DNA of 48,481 bases. Source: Chrysochromulina parva (Eukaryota > Haptophyta > Prymnesiales > Chrysochromulinaceae). Below the pieces are notes generated by a model that saw nothing but the letters and a program-made list of their open reading frames with translations, was not told where the DNA came from and made no database searches. The DNA lies in assembly GCA_002887195.1 (NCBI GenBank), contig PJAB01000068.1, positions 1 through 48,481 on the forward strand, given 5' to 3'. The position numbers were made by a program, and so were the translations under genes. The stretch's first letter is position 1. Each line of letters opens with the position of its first letter. Below, one piece after another: positions 29,428 through 39,248 of this stretch.

Positions 29428-30111
29428 TCAGGATCGGGCAAAGGAGGACAGCGCTGTCTTGAGCTCCTCCAGACGCGCGCCATGCACCGTGTCGCCCCAG
29501 CAACCCTCCTTGTGCTCATACGCGATAGCTCCTTCTGGTGAGAGAGCCCAGACGCCTCCGAGCTTGAAGCCCTCACCTTTCAGATTGCCACTCACGCCCT
29601 TGGCGTTGGCACGCTCCAGATTTGTGGCCACGGCACCGCCCAACGAGTAAGAAAGGACGCCGCTCAACAAGCCTTGCTTCCCGGAGCCCATCGTGTTGAA
29701 CAAGCCCGTCTTTCCGAGGTCGAAGAACAGCTCACCTTTCCAATATTGGCCGTCCGTCTGCCAGTCTTGGTGGCCCAGGTGCTCGCCCGCCACCGCGATC
29801 AACCTCACAGGTGGCACACGGGAGTCGAGGAAGGTCTTGAGCGACGAGAGCTCCAAGGCCTCCTCCCGGCACAATTGTCAGCCTAGCCTCCTCACGAGCA
29901 TGACGACCGCACCGCCGCCCTGGTAGAGCGACGAGAAGGCAATCGAAGCTCCGCTCAAATCGCTGACTGTCGCGCTGGCAATCTCAGCCAGCTTGTCTCG
30001 CACGAGCGTCGGCATTACTCCCCTTGAGTGCTGGTAGCCAGTCACCAAATGATGGCACTCAAGGCGAACCTGCGGCGACATGTGGGGAAACGGGTAAGAG
30101 ACTGATTTCAT
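29428..30111 (-). CDS. Selenoprotein U / PRXL2 (FAM213)-type thioredoxin-fold protein with in-frame TGA as selenocysteine
   Basis: From the ATG at 30111 the frame runs to 29428 with one TGA at 29878-29880, giving 227 residues with Sec at position 78. Around it the protein reads AVVMLVRRLG-Sec-QLCREEALELSSLK. In Cys-containing members of the PRXL2/FAM213 (SelU) family the same place reads RRxGCxLCREEA, so TGA takes the position of the first catalytic Cys and leaves a Sec-x-x-Cys redox motif. Downstream the family continues without damage: YWKGELFFDLGK, GSGKQGLLSG, VSGNLKGEGFKLGGVWALS. SelU proteins have an AhpC/TSA-like thioredoxin fold and are thought to act as peroxidase or reductase. Start is uncertain: the ATG at 30015 (MPTLVRDKLAEIAS) gives 195 residues and a cleaner N-terminus, and an intron in the first 30 codons is possible. 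Confidence 0.85.
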
Positions 30112-30769
30112 TCCAGCACTCCCCCGCAACCACCGCACAGCTCATATGACTTATATGACTTCATAACGATACAATTGTAGAGCGTAGGTCACCTCGCCGC
30201 GGGGCGGATCAAGGCGGATCACCGCGCTCGAGGCGGCGGCGGCCGAGCGGACGCGCGGCATTTTCCGGCGCGCACGCCCACGCCCCCTCTCGAGTCGCTC
30301 GCGAGTCGCGCTACTTTGGTCGAGCCCGTGCGTGCTCGGCCGGTCGCGCGGCATAGAGCGGATTTTACCGACGCATACATAAGGTAGCGAAGCCGACATG
30401 ACTCAAGCCGCATGCGCCCGCGAGCGGCGACCGGACGCCCCCGGTCGCCCCCGGACCCGTCGCCGGCTTCGGTGATGGTCCACCTCGGGCGGGGAACGTC
30501 TCTTTTCAGTCACCGCGCCCCCTTGCGCCCCCTTCTTGACGCCTTGACGTCAATCGTGCTTGACGTTGAGGCCCGGTTGCCCCACTGTGATTAGAAGGAC
30601 CCTAAGCAGGCCCGGACCCGAGACGATGCAGCACACACACATACAATGCAGCCCCCACAGACTCTCACATAGACTCTCACATCCTCTGCAACGATGGCCC
30701 ACCCCGCATGCGCCCCGTGCCACAGTACTGCTGGTGCTGCTACTGCGCGCGCCGATCACGCTCACTCGC
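30112..30769. other. Intergenic
   Basis: 658 nt between two minus-strand genes. GC-rich, with Arg-rich chance frames. AGACTCTCACAT is repeated at 30659 and 30671. Nothing recognised. Confidence 0.4.
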
Positions 30770-31348
30770 TCAGCCCCACCGCTTGTCGCCCATCAGGCTG
30801 CGGTGCTTGTTGATGCTGTCGTCGACCTTCCCGTCAGCCGAGCCATCCATCATGTCAAGCATCATCGCGATATTCGACAAAGGCATCTTCGTGAGCATCA
30901 GCGGCGGCGCCTCCGACTCAGGCATGAAAGAGCCATCCGTCTTGCCAATATCCTCCACAAAGTCCATCCACGCGATGGACTCGAACGCGCCCGGGCGGTG
31001 CCGGTCCTCGGCACCCGTGCCGTACGCGTTGTCGAGTGCGAGCAGGTCCTCCTCCGAGAAGATGAGGTCCTTCTCGAAGAGAATGACGATCGTCGAGTTC
31101 CAGCGCTGCGTATTCATGGTGCCGTACCGCGTGCCACCCTGCTGGGTCATGACGCTGGTCAGATCGAGGTTGCGCAGGTCCACCTGGCGCCTGATCTTTT
31201 TTAGCAGCGGCTTGAGCGACTCTGGAGGGTCGCGCACGCGGTCGATGGTGCCGTCCGAATCGCGGTTGTTGCCCTGCATCATATTCTTTGGGCCCTTCTT
31301 TAGCAGATCGTAGTTGTTCATCAGCGCGAGCATCTCTTGCGCCGACAT
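30770..31348 (-). CDS. EF-hand-like protein of unknown role
   Basis: 192 residues from the ATG at 31348. The pattern LKPLLKKIRRQVDLRNLDLTSVM, then TRYGTMNTQRWNSTIVILFE, IFSEEDLLALDNAYGTGAED, and IAWMDFVEDIGKTDGSF resembles a pair of degenerate EF-hands (helix, Gly-containing loop, hydrophobic, 'F..L', then '(E/D)..L...Y......I.w..F...i'). Canonical calcium ligands are mostly missing. Such degenerate EF-hand proteins are common among flagellar and cytoskeletal proteins, and CFAP57 lies 3 kb away, but no specific family can be named. Confidence 0.65.
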   Translation of the reverse strand: MSAQEMLALMNNYDLLKKGPKNMMQGNNRDSDGTIDRVRDPPESLKPLLKKIRRQVDLRNLDLTSVMTQQGGTRYGTMNTQRWNSTIVILFEKDLIFSEEDLLALDNAYGTGAEDRHRPGAFESIAWMDFVEDIGKTDGSFMPESEAPPLMLTKMPLSNIAMMLDMMDGSADGKVDDSINKHRSLMGDKRWG

Positions 31349-31702
31349 GGCTGCTGCTGCTGTTTGCGGCTGATGTGGGTGCACGTCCTGGTGCTGGGCT
31401 GCTAGCGCCTAAGCAGAAGAGGCCGTCACTGCCAATGTCCACGCCAAAGTTTGTCAGCCAAAGTTTGGTTTCGTTTCGAAACTACAAGGAAGTCTCCCCC
31501 GAACCCCTTTGATGCAAATGACTGTACAGTGTTCTCAAAAAATACGTTGCGACTACAACAGGGGTCACTCTCGCCGTCGCGCAGCTAGGAGGATGGAGCT
31601 CAACCAGCCTGAGTGTCCCTATGCAGTTTTCAGATGGGATGAAACTGCAAACTCCTTGCCTTCCTAGATTTTTCGTCCGCGTTCAGGCAAGAACCATCGA
31701 GC
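31349..31702. other. Intergenic
   Basis: 354 nt between two minus-strand genes. GCCAAAGTTTG occurs twice (near 31443 and 31457), about 100 nt upstream of the EF-hand-like gene start. Nothing else seen. Confidence 0.45.
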
Positions 31703-32215
31703 TCAGCCATCGTGATCAGTGCTCGGCCGGTATCGTGAAAACTCCATCGTGAGTGCGACCTCTCCTTGCGTGAGAGAGCGAAGCGCGTTCGCGTAGCCGA
31801 CAAGCGCCGAGAGGGGCACCTCAGCATGCACCACGTGGCGCTCGTCGGCGCTCTGGCCGCACTCAGCTGGCGAGATGAGCTCGAGCACGTCACCGCGCCG
31901 CTTGCCTGTGAGCTCGCGGAGCACCGCCCCCACATGCTTCTCCGGCGCACGAAGCTCCACAGCCATCAGCGGCTCGAGCAGCACGGGCGCCGCCTGCTCG
32001 GCGGCGGCCGGCAGCGCCTCCGCGCAGGCCTTGCGCAGCGCATCGGGTGCCGTGCCCTTGGGCCGTCGTATCGAGAGGAGCGTCGCGCGCACGCCGTGAA
32101 GGGGATAGCCACGGACAGGCCCATATTGGGCAGCTGCCTGAAGGCCTTCGAAGGCCGCGTCAAGCTCTCGACGGGTGAGGAATTCTCGCACTCCCTGCGT
32201 CGCAGCACACTGAAA

Positions 32216-32258
<43 letters not shown>

Positions 32259-34680
32259 GACCCGCCGCCGCCAGACCCTCCGCCGCCGCCAGCCCCTCCG
32301 CTGCCAGCCCCTACAGCAGCGATGCCTTCGGGGTTGGCAACCCAGGCGGCGGCGGCGGAAGTGGGGCGGAGGGAGAGGCGTACGTGGATCTCTTTCTCGG
32401 CGCCGGGGGTGGCCGCGTGAGAGCTCTCATGCACCAGCGCCTCAGCCAGTCCCTCACGATAAGCTACCTGCCCACGTGGCCATAAGGAGGGGAAGGGCGA
32501 GGGTCAGAGTGAGGGGAAGGGCGAGGGGGAGGGCGAGGGTCAGGGTGGGGTGAAGGGCGAGGGGGAGGCGAGTGGAAGGGCGAGGGCTCGGATGAGGGCT
32601 CGAGTGGAAGGCTCCGGTGCAAGGTGCGATGTGATCTGGACGCGCCACCTGCATGGGACCCGTGTAGAGCTCGAGCTTGTGCTCGCGCCGGATCCGCTCA
32701 GCGACCACCTCGAGATGCAGCTCGCCCATCCCGCCGAGCAGCTGCTGCCCAGTAGTAGGGTCGAGCCGCACCACGAGTGAAGGGTCCTGTGAGGAGATCG
32801 TGCGGAGATCATGAGGAGATCGTGAGGAGATCGTGGGGAGATCGTGAGGAGATCGTGAGGAGATCGTGAGGAGATCGTGATGAAGAGCGCACTCAGCGGC
32901 AACAAGGGCAATCAAGGGCAATCAAGGGAGAGCGCACCTCGAGGCAGAGCGCCTCGAGCGCCGCGTCGAGCGCGGGCTGCTGTACCGCAGAGCCCACTTC
33001 GACAGCTGTGAAGAAGACGGGCGTGGGGACCCGCAACGCAGGCTGCAGAGCGATCTCCGCCCACTCGGCCGCCGGGCGCACCACCAGTGTGTCGCCCGTG
33101 CGCGTGTGGCGCAGGCCCACGGCGGCGCAGATGGCGCCCGGCCCAACGCTCTGCAGATCCACCGTCTCCTCCCCATGCATCTGTACCAAACGGGTTGGCC
33201 TCTCCTCGAGGCCGTTACGGCCGTTGAACATCGTGACGCCCGGAGCGAGCTCGCCAGCGTATGTGCGCAGCCACACCAAGGGTTTCTTCGAGCGCCGATC
33301 ATACACGACCTTAAAGGCGAGCGCCACCGCGGCTCCCGCCGCATCCAGTGGCACCGCCACCGCCGCCATACTGCTTCCGTCAACGCCGCCACCGCCGCCC
33401 CCACCGCCACCACCACCGCCGGCCCCACTGCCCCCACCACCGCTACCCCCACTCCCAGCCCGCCTGCCCGCCTCAGTGCTGGCGTTGGAATTGGCGGCCA
33501 CGGCCAAGAGCGTCGGCATGGCTCGGTCGAGGGGAGACGGCAAGTAATGGCAGATGGCATCCAGGAGTGCTTCCACGCCCACGCCGTGAAGTGAGGCGCC
33601 GCACAGTGCGGGGACTGCCGCGCCCGCCAATGTGAGCCGACGCACCTGCGGACAGAGAGGCAATCGCACCGGCAGCCCACGGGGCATAAGGAAATCATAT
33701 CAAGAGGCAATCAAAGGCAATCAAAGGCAATCAAGCGGTCCTCACAGGCAATCACACAGGCTCTAAAGGCATACCGCCGCACGCAGCTGTGCAGATGTCA
33801 CGTTGGACTCTTCGAGGTACATCGCCGCCACGTCGCCCTCGGGCTCCAGCTCTGCTACAGCCTCGACGAGGGCACGCCGCGCGCCGGCCGCCGCCTCCAG
33901 CACCTCCGCCGGCAGCGTCGCCGCGGGCACCAATGCCGCGGCAACCGCCCCGTCGCAACCGTCGATCGTCAGAGGCAGTCTCACGAGGGTGAGAGCGGCG
34001 CCGCGCTGTGCGCGGCCGCCCTGCTTCGCCTCCGACGGCCGGTACACGAGCGCCTCCATCTCGATCAGGTCCACCGCGCCGCCCACGATGCCCTCGGCCG
34101 TGGTGAGAGGCAGCTGCACAGCCAAGGGCATGATGTTGAGCCGCTGGCGTAGCGACGCAAGCGCAGCATCGAAGCGCGCGCCCTCGCGGTCCATTTTGTT
34201 GATGAAGGCGACGGCGGGCACGCCGTGCGAGCGTGCCTGTCGCCACACCGTCTCCGTCTGCGCTTGCGCACCCGCCACCGCGTCCACGATCAGAACCGCG
34301 CCGTCGAGCACCCGCGTCGTGCGCTCCACCTCGATCGTGAAGTCGACGTGGCCGGGCGTGTCGATGAGGCAGATGCCGAAGCGCGTGGCCGCCGCGGCCG
34401 CCGTCCAGTCGAAGCGGGTCGCAGCCGCCTGGATCGTGATGCCGCGCTCGCGCTCCTGCTCCATGAAGTCCATGACGGTGTCGCCAGTGTCCACGCCGCC
34501 GGCAGAGCGCGTCATGCCCGCCAGAAGCAGCATGCGCTCCGTGGTGGTGGTCTTGCCCGCGTCTATATGCGCGATGATACCCACGTTACGCGTGGTGGCC
34601 AAGCCTGACAGCTCGCGGCGGAGGAGCTGACAGCTCGCGGCGCGGCGGATGAGCAGCCCCGCCGAGCACGGGTGACGCAT
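31703..34680 (-). CDS. GFM2: Mitochondrial elongation factor G2 / ribosome-releasing factor 2
   Basis: Four exons on the minus strand: 33775-34680, 32938-33645, 32649-32786 and 31703-32467, all phase 0, give 838 residues (human 779). The N-terminus ([20 protein letters not shown]) looks like a mitochondrial presequence. GTPase motifs: [13 protein letters not shown] (G1), [16 protein letters not shown] (G2 region), [10 protein letters not shown] (G3), INKMD (G4). [18 protein letters not shown] and [17 protein letters not shown] resemble EF-G2 more than EF-G1. Domain III has [20 protein letters not shown]; domains IV-V follow with [23 protein letters not shown]2 acts with RRF to split mitochondrial ribosomes after termination. 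Two polyglycine runs have been inserted, one in domain II (exon 2) and one in domain IV (exon 4), presumably as surface loops. Confidence 0.94.
32468..32648 (-). repeat. EF-G2 intron 3, GAAGGGCGAGGG repeats
   Basis: 181 nt. The plus strand shows irregular GAAGGGCGAGGG and GAGGGTCAG units. Donor CAG|GTGGCG and the next exon's start GTAGCT both read Val-Ala at the same point, so the intron start again mirrors the next exon. Confidence 0.75.
32787..32937 (-). repeat. EF-G2 intron 2, 11-nt and 10-nt tandem repeats
   Basis: 151 nt. The plus strand holds about seven copies of GAGGAGATCGT (period 11, 32790-32880), then 10-nt CAAGGGCAAT units. Donor GAG|GTGCGC; acceptor CTCACAG before the codons for [10 protein letters not shown]. 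Confidence 0.85.
33646..33774 (-). repeat. EF-G2 intron 1, TTGATTGCCT repeats
   Basis: 129 nt. The sense strand contains TGATTGCCT about four times, three of them in a strict 10-nt tandem. Donor GCG|GTATGC, acceptor CTCTGTCCGCAG|GTGCGT. Confidence 0.85.
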
Positions 34681-35376
34681 CGAAAAACTTTACGAAGTGT
34701 GAATCAAAGTGTGAAACATACAACCTCTCCGAGAGTCGACATTCACCACAGAGTTCAAAATCAGGTGGTGGGGATAGTGTGTGAATCCAGAAAGAATACC
34801 TCCCCATACCCCTTTGGGTCAAGCACATCGCCGGTATGGTTTCTTTCTAACAAGTCGCAACACACTTGACCTTGTCCTTGACCAGTGTTACGTATAGGCC
34901 CGTACCCTGCGTGTGGGGAGCGCGCGCCCGCCCGGGCGCGCAACGTATCGTTATCGAACCGTTAACGGGATAGGGGATTGAGGATCCACCGCCGCGCGGC
35001 GCGTACACCCGGACGGCCGGATGTTAACGACATAAACCGCGATGCGCGAATGTGCAATGTGGAATGTGGGTATGTGCGATCGATCTGTCCGACGCGTTTT
35101 AACTCGTGCGGCCGGTCGCTAACTGTGAAGGTACATTCGGGGCACATGTCTACGCACTACGGTATCATGTGTCACACTCACAGCGATCAGCGCGTCTTCG
35201 TCCACTCTCATCGTGGAAGCGTGTGTGCGTGGTCGTTTCCAGCACCGGCGTCGCGTCGCCAGGTGCAGAGCCGCCCACAGCGGCCACGCCAAGCACCGCG
35301 CTCAACACAGCGCCTAGGCCAACGTCGCAGCGCCACAAGTCCGTCGCGTAACCAGTTCGCGGGCCGCTCGCGCCAT
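34681..35376. other. Intergenic
   Basis: 696 nt between two minus-strand genes. A GC palindrome GCGCGCGCCCGCCCGGGCGCGC lies near 34920. No gene recognised. The part next to 34680 is the EF-G2 promoter. Confidence 0.4.
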
Positions 35377-37137
35377 TCATGCGCTCATCTCGGCCAGCTG
35401 CGACAACATCTTACTCCGAAGAGCCGCTGAGGAGCTCCCAAGCAGCAGGTCGAGCTTGCTCTCGAGCCGTTGGATCGCCTGCTCATTGCGCTCATTGCGC
35501 TCCAGCGACGTCTGCAATCTCGTGACGAGCTTCGCGATCCGATCAGGGTCAGCGCTACCGCTCAACTCTCCAGACTCGTGCCTGGAGAGTTCGTGCTCAA
35601 TCTCAAAGCGCGATTTGCCGCTTTGAGCGGCCTCCTGCTCTCGCTCCATCTCCTGTTTGATGAATCTGATCATCTCTTTCACCTCGCCGTCAGTTAGGCC
35701 CGAGGGCGGCGGCGCTACAAACTGGTCGAGGAGCACGGCGACGACGACGTTCATCATCACCATGTTCGTCAGGATGACAAAGGAGATGAAAAAGAAGCCC
35801 GTCGTGATCGCGCTTCGCTGGTACAACCCGAAGATGAGCGGCCTTGCCAGACACTCGGCCCACGAGTCACCCGTCATCAGCTGGAAGAGCGTGTACATTG
35901 CGCGCGAGTATGTGCCATAGTACTCGATGCCATGGACGTAGCCGCGCGGCGACCGCGAGTCCACGACGTGCGTCAGGCTCCCAAGGTCGTCAGTCATGTA
36001 GCAGGTGTGCGGACTCGTCAACGAGTAGTCGATCAGCTCCCCCGTGAAGTTATCAGGATCTGCACGGCTCGCACTCGTCCTAATAAGGAACTCGGGCACC
36101 GCGTACGAGCCGTCAGGCTCGGGCCGGCATTCCCCTTGTCCAAAGTCGCGGAAGAGCTCGACGGAGAGGATGGCGTAGATGCAGAAGAAGATAAAGAGGA
36201 TCACGAATACGTTCACGACGCCCGGAATGGACGAGAGCAGCGACATGATGATCTTGTTCAGCGACTTGATCCGCTTGAAGAGGCGGAAGACGCGGAACGC
36301 TCGCAGCAGCTTGAGTTGGGAGATGGGGCCACTGACGCCCGCCATCAGGATCACGCCCACCGCAGTGATGAAAAAGTCGAAGACGTTCCACCCAACGCGC
36401 CAAAACCTGACGCCAAAGCCAAAGCCGTACATGTTCCACACCAGCTCGACCAGGAAGATGGCATTGAACGCGGTGTCGAATGCGGCCCAGAGAGGCGCCA
36501 TTTGCAAATTGTTTTGATCGGGGTCGTACTCCTTCTCGAGGATGTTGACGACAAAGTTGCCGAGGATGACCGCCGCGACGGTCCACACGATGATGGGATT
36601 CGTGTAGTAATGGCGAACCTCCGCTTGATAAGGCAGCGGCCGACCTTTCCCATCTGAGGTCTTCGGTACTATACCGAGATCAGATATGATAGAGTGGTCC
36701 AAAAAGGGCTCGGCCGGCTTGAAGATGTCGATGATGCTCTTAATCTTGGCGAAGCCGTAAATGTCCAACGACTCGCAGTTTCCATCTTCGTCTACTAGGC
36801 CCTTGTTCCTATTGACGAGCGGGCCACACTCTGCGATCAACCGCCCTGCCTGTTTCTCCGTCACGGTCCGGTCAAGCATCTCGAGCGCGGCCACCATCTC
36901 GTCCGCTTCAATGTGGCCGCTGTTGTCATCGTCGAGCTTCTTGAAAACCTTGTATACGCTCATATTGACATCTGGTAGGTCCTTCTTCTGTGCTTCTCGC
37001 CGCTTCTTCAAGACGTGGAAGACGGCGGCCATCTGCGCACGCTCGAGCGCGCTCAGGACCGCCAGCAGTGGCCACCGCCGTGCAGAAGGAGCAACTTTTT
37101 GGGAGATGCCGCAAGGCAAATTGGTTTCGATCCCCAT
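35377..37137 (-). CDS. Single-domain (6-TM) voltage-gated cation channel with N-terminal EF-hand
   Basis: 586 residues from the ATG at 37137; the ATG at 37032 would give 551. EF-hand loop DDDNSGHIEADE (about 69-80) is canonical; a second half-hand follows. Six membrane segments span roughly 180-475. S4 carries a basic residue every third position (LKLLRAFRVFRLFKRIKSLNK, about 274-293). The pore filter TGDSWAE (about 422-428) has the layout of Nav/Cav single repeats. A large extracellular loop with paired Cys precedes the pore. The C-terminus is a coiled coil (LQTSLERNERNEQAIQRLES) that could drive tetramerisation, as in NaChBac. It resembles the EukCat channels of marine algae, which carry Na+/Ca2+ action potentials; ion selectivity is not readable. 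Its start lies only 41 nt from the stop of the upstream gene. Confidence 0.9.
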   Translation of the reverse strand: MGIETNLPCGISQKVAPSARRWPLLAVLSALERAQMAAVFHVLKKRREAQKKDLPDVNMSVYKVFKKLDDDNSGHIEADEMVAALEMLDRTVTEKQAGRLIAECGPLVNRNKGLVDEDGNCESLDIYGFAKIKSIIDIFKPAEPFLDHSIISDLGIVPKTSDGKGRPLPYQAEVRHYYTNPIIVWTVAAVILGNFVVNILEKEYDPDQNNLQMAPLWAAFDTAFNAIFLVELVWNMYGFGFGVRFWRVGWNVFDFFITAVGVILMAGVSGPISQLKLLRAFRVFRLFKRIKSLNKIIMSLLSSIPGVVNVFVILFIFFCIYAILSVELFRDFGQGECRPEPDGSYAVPEFLIRTSASRADPDNFTGELIDYSLTSPHTCYMTDDLGSLTHVVDSRSPRGYVHGIEYYGTYSRAMYTLFQLMTGDSWAECLARPLIFGLYQRSAITTGFFFISFVILTNMVMMNVVVAVLLDQFVAPPPSGLTDGEVKEMIRFIKQEMEREQEAAQSGKSRFEIEHELSRHESGELSGSADPDRIAKLVTRLQTSLERNERNEQAIQRLESKLDLLLGSSSAALRSKMLSQLAEMSA

Positions 37138-37177
37138 GCGTGCCCGTGACGACGCGATCGAATCGAAGGGTCTAAAG

Positions 37178-38721
37178 CTATACACAATCAATAGCTTGCT
37201 TGCTTGCTTGCAAACACTCGAAGCTCATCTTCACTAAGAGGGGATGACCTCCACACGGGAACCCTGGGGTCATTGTTCGGTCATACTCACTCTCCGCGTC
37301 GACATACACCTCCGGCCGCGTCGGAGCGATGGCAGCGCTCGTGCCCCAGAGCTCATCCACGATCGACTCGCTCGCTCGGCTCGCGAGCAGCGCCTCGGCG
37401 TCGACCAGTCGCCAGATGACGTGCGGGGTGGCGGCAACGGCACGCCCGCCCCCCTCGCCAGCGCGCTCGCGCATGCGCCATACGGGCAAGCCCGTCGCTC
37501 CGGCCGCCCTCTCCGCGTCCTCATCGCCCTGGGGCGGGAGTACAATAGCCACAGCCTCAAGCCGGCCGGCGAGCCTATACGGGCGATTCGTCTGACGCCG
37601 GCAGAGCAGCAGCACGCCGCCGCCGCCCTCGCTGCCGCCCTCGGCACCATCATCACTCTTGGCGCCAAACCGCGCCGTCCCGGGCGCACCGAGCAGTCGG
37701 CGCATCGACGGGTCCATCAGCCGTTGCTCCCGTCCCGGCCACCAGGAGAAGAGCACCTGATGAGGGAGGCAATCAGAGGGGGTCATCAGAGGGCCGATCA
37801 GAGGGCCATCCTGAGAAAGAGCACCTGATGAGGGAGACAATCAGAGGGCCATCCTGAGAAAGAGTACCTGTCCGGCGAGCTTGGAACGGCTCTCCCTCCA
37901 AAAGAGGTTGCGGTAGCGCCCAGGCGCGTTGGCCGTGTTGATCCACACGCAGTGCAGCCCATCCGCCCACACGGTGAGCCCGCTCGCGCCTGCCGGGCTG
38001 ATCTCCACCTCGGGCGGCGGGGCGGCCGAGCCCGCGAGGGCGCGTAGCACGTCCGAACGGCTACCGAGGGGCTGCCCGAGCGAAGCGCCTAGCAGGGCTG
38101 TCGTGCCGCGTGGCGTGAGCGATCGGGTGGAGATCGATGGGGAGATCGAGATCGAAGAGGAGATCGAGATTGGCGAGATGCGCGGGGCAGACGGGCCGGA
38201 GAGGGTGGCGGCAGCTGCCGGCTGAAAAGGCGGGGGTCGGGGCGGCAGCGGTGCAGCAGCGGCGGTCTCGGTAGTAGCTTCCCTCTCTTCCTCCTCCTCG
38301 TCGGCGGCGTTGTCGTCCGCGCCCCCGGTCACAACGGTGCTGGTGAGGCTGAACGCCCACTGCGGCCACTGCCGCGATTGCGAAGTCTTCGGAGCGGTTG
38401 ACAGCGCTGTCTCAGGCGGTGGCAGCGCTGAAGCGGCGTGCCGGCCGGCGCGAGGCGGTGGCGCCGTACTGAGCGCCTCCCAGAGCGGCGGCAGCACGAA
38501 CGCATCGGCCGACGCGTACGCAAGCTGCGCCGTCGTGAGTGGCCGCGCTTCCCAGTCCGACTGCTGCACATCTTTGTCGACGTGGCAGCCGAGCAACGCG
38601 GCCGCGGCGGCCTGCAAGCCTACCGGTCGGCGTGCAGAGCGGCCGAGCGCGGCGGTGGCCAGCGGCTGCAAGTCCAGAATGCGCAGCCTCCCGGCACTGT
38701 CGTCCTGAGCGTCGCCGCCCT

Positions 38722-38752
<31 letters not shown>

Positions 38753-39205
38753 CTCGCCGCCGCCCTCGCCGCCGCCCTCGCCGCCGCCCTCACCGCCGAG
38801 GGCACCAGTGGTGCTCCCTGGCAGGGCGCGCTCCAAACGCATCAGGTCTTCGCGTACAGCAAACCCGAGCAGCGTGCAGCCGTCACCGTTGGCAAAGAGC
38901 CTTCGCACAATCGTGCGGAGCGCCTCACGCGTCCCATGGTCACGGGAGAGAACGAGCACGTCGATGACGCACACCGCCTCTCGCGTCGCCAACTGCACGA
39001 GGGCCAGCGGCGCGGCGCCCGACTCGGCGCCCGCGAGCTCTGCATAGGACTTGGGCCGCCATTCACAGTCGATGGCGAGCGGCCCGCCGCGGCGCACGGC
39101 GTCGTCCACAAACACCCCCAGCGCCGCAAGCCCCGGCGCGTCATCGACCAGTGTGGGCATGGGGCATTCGAACGAATCCATGGTGCGCGTCGCGCCCTCG
39201 TCGCA

Positions 39206-39248
<43 letters not shown>

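Noticed and set aside
29878..29880. TGA as sequencing error or disabling mutation in the SelU-like gene
   Set aside because: It falls precisely on the family's known Sec/Cys position and no other damage is visible; kept only as a residual possibility.
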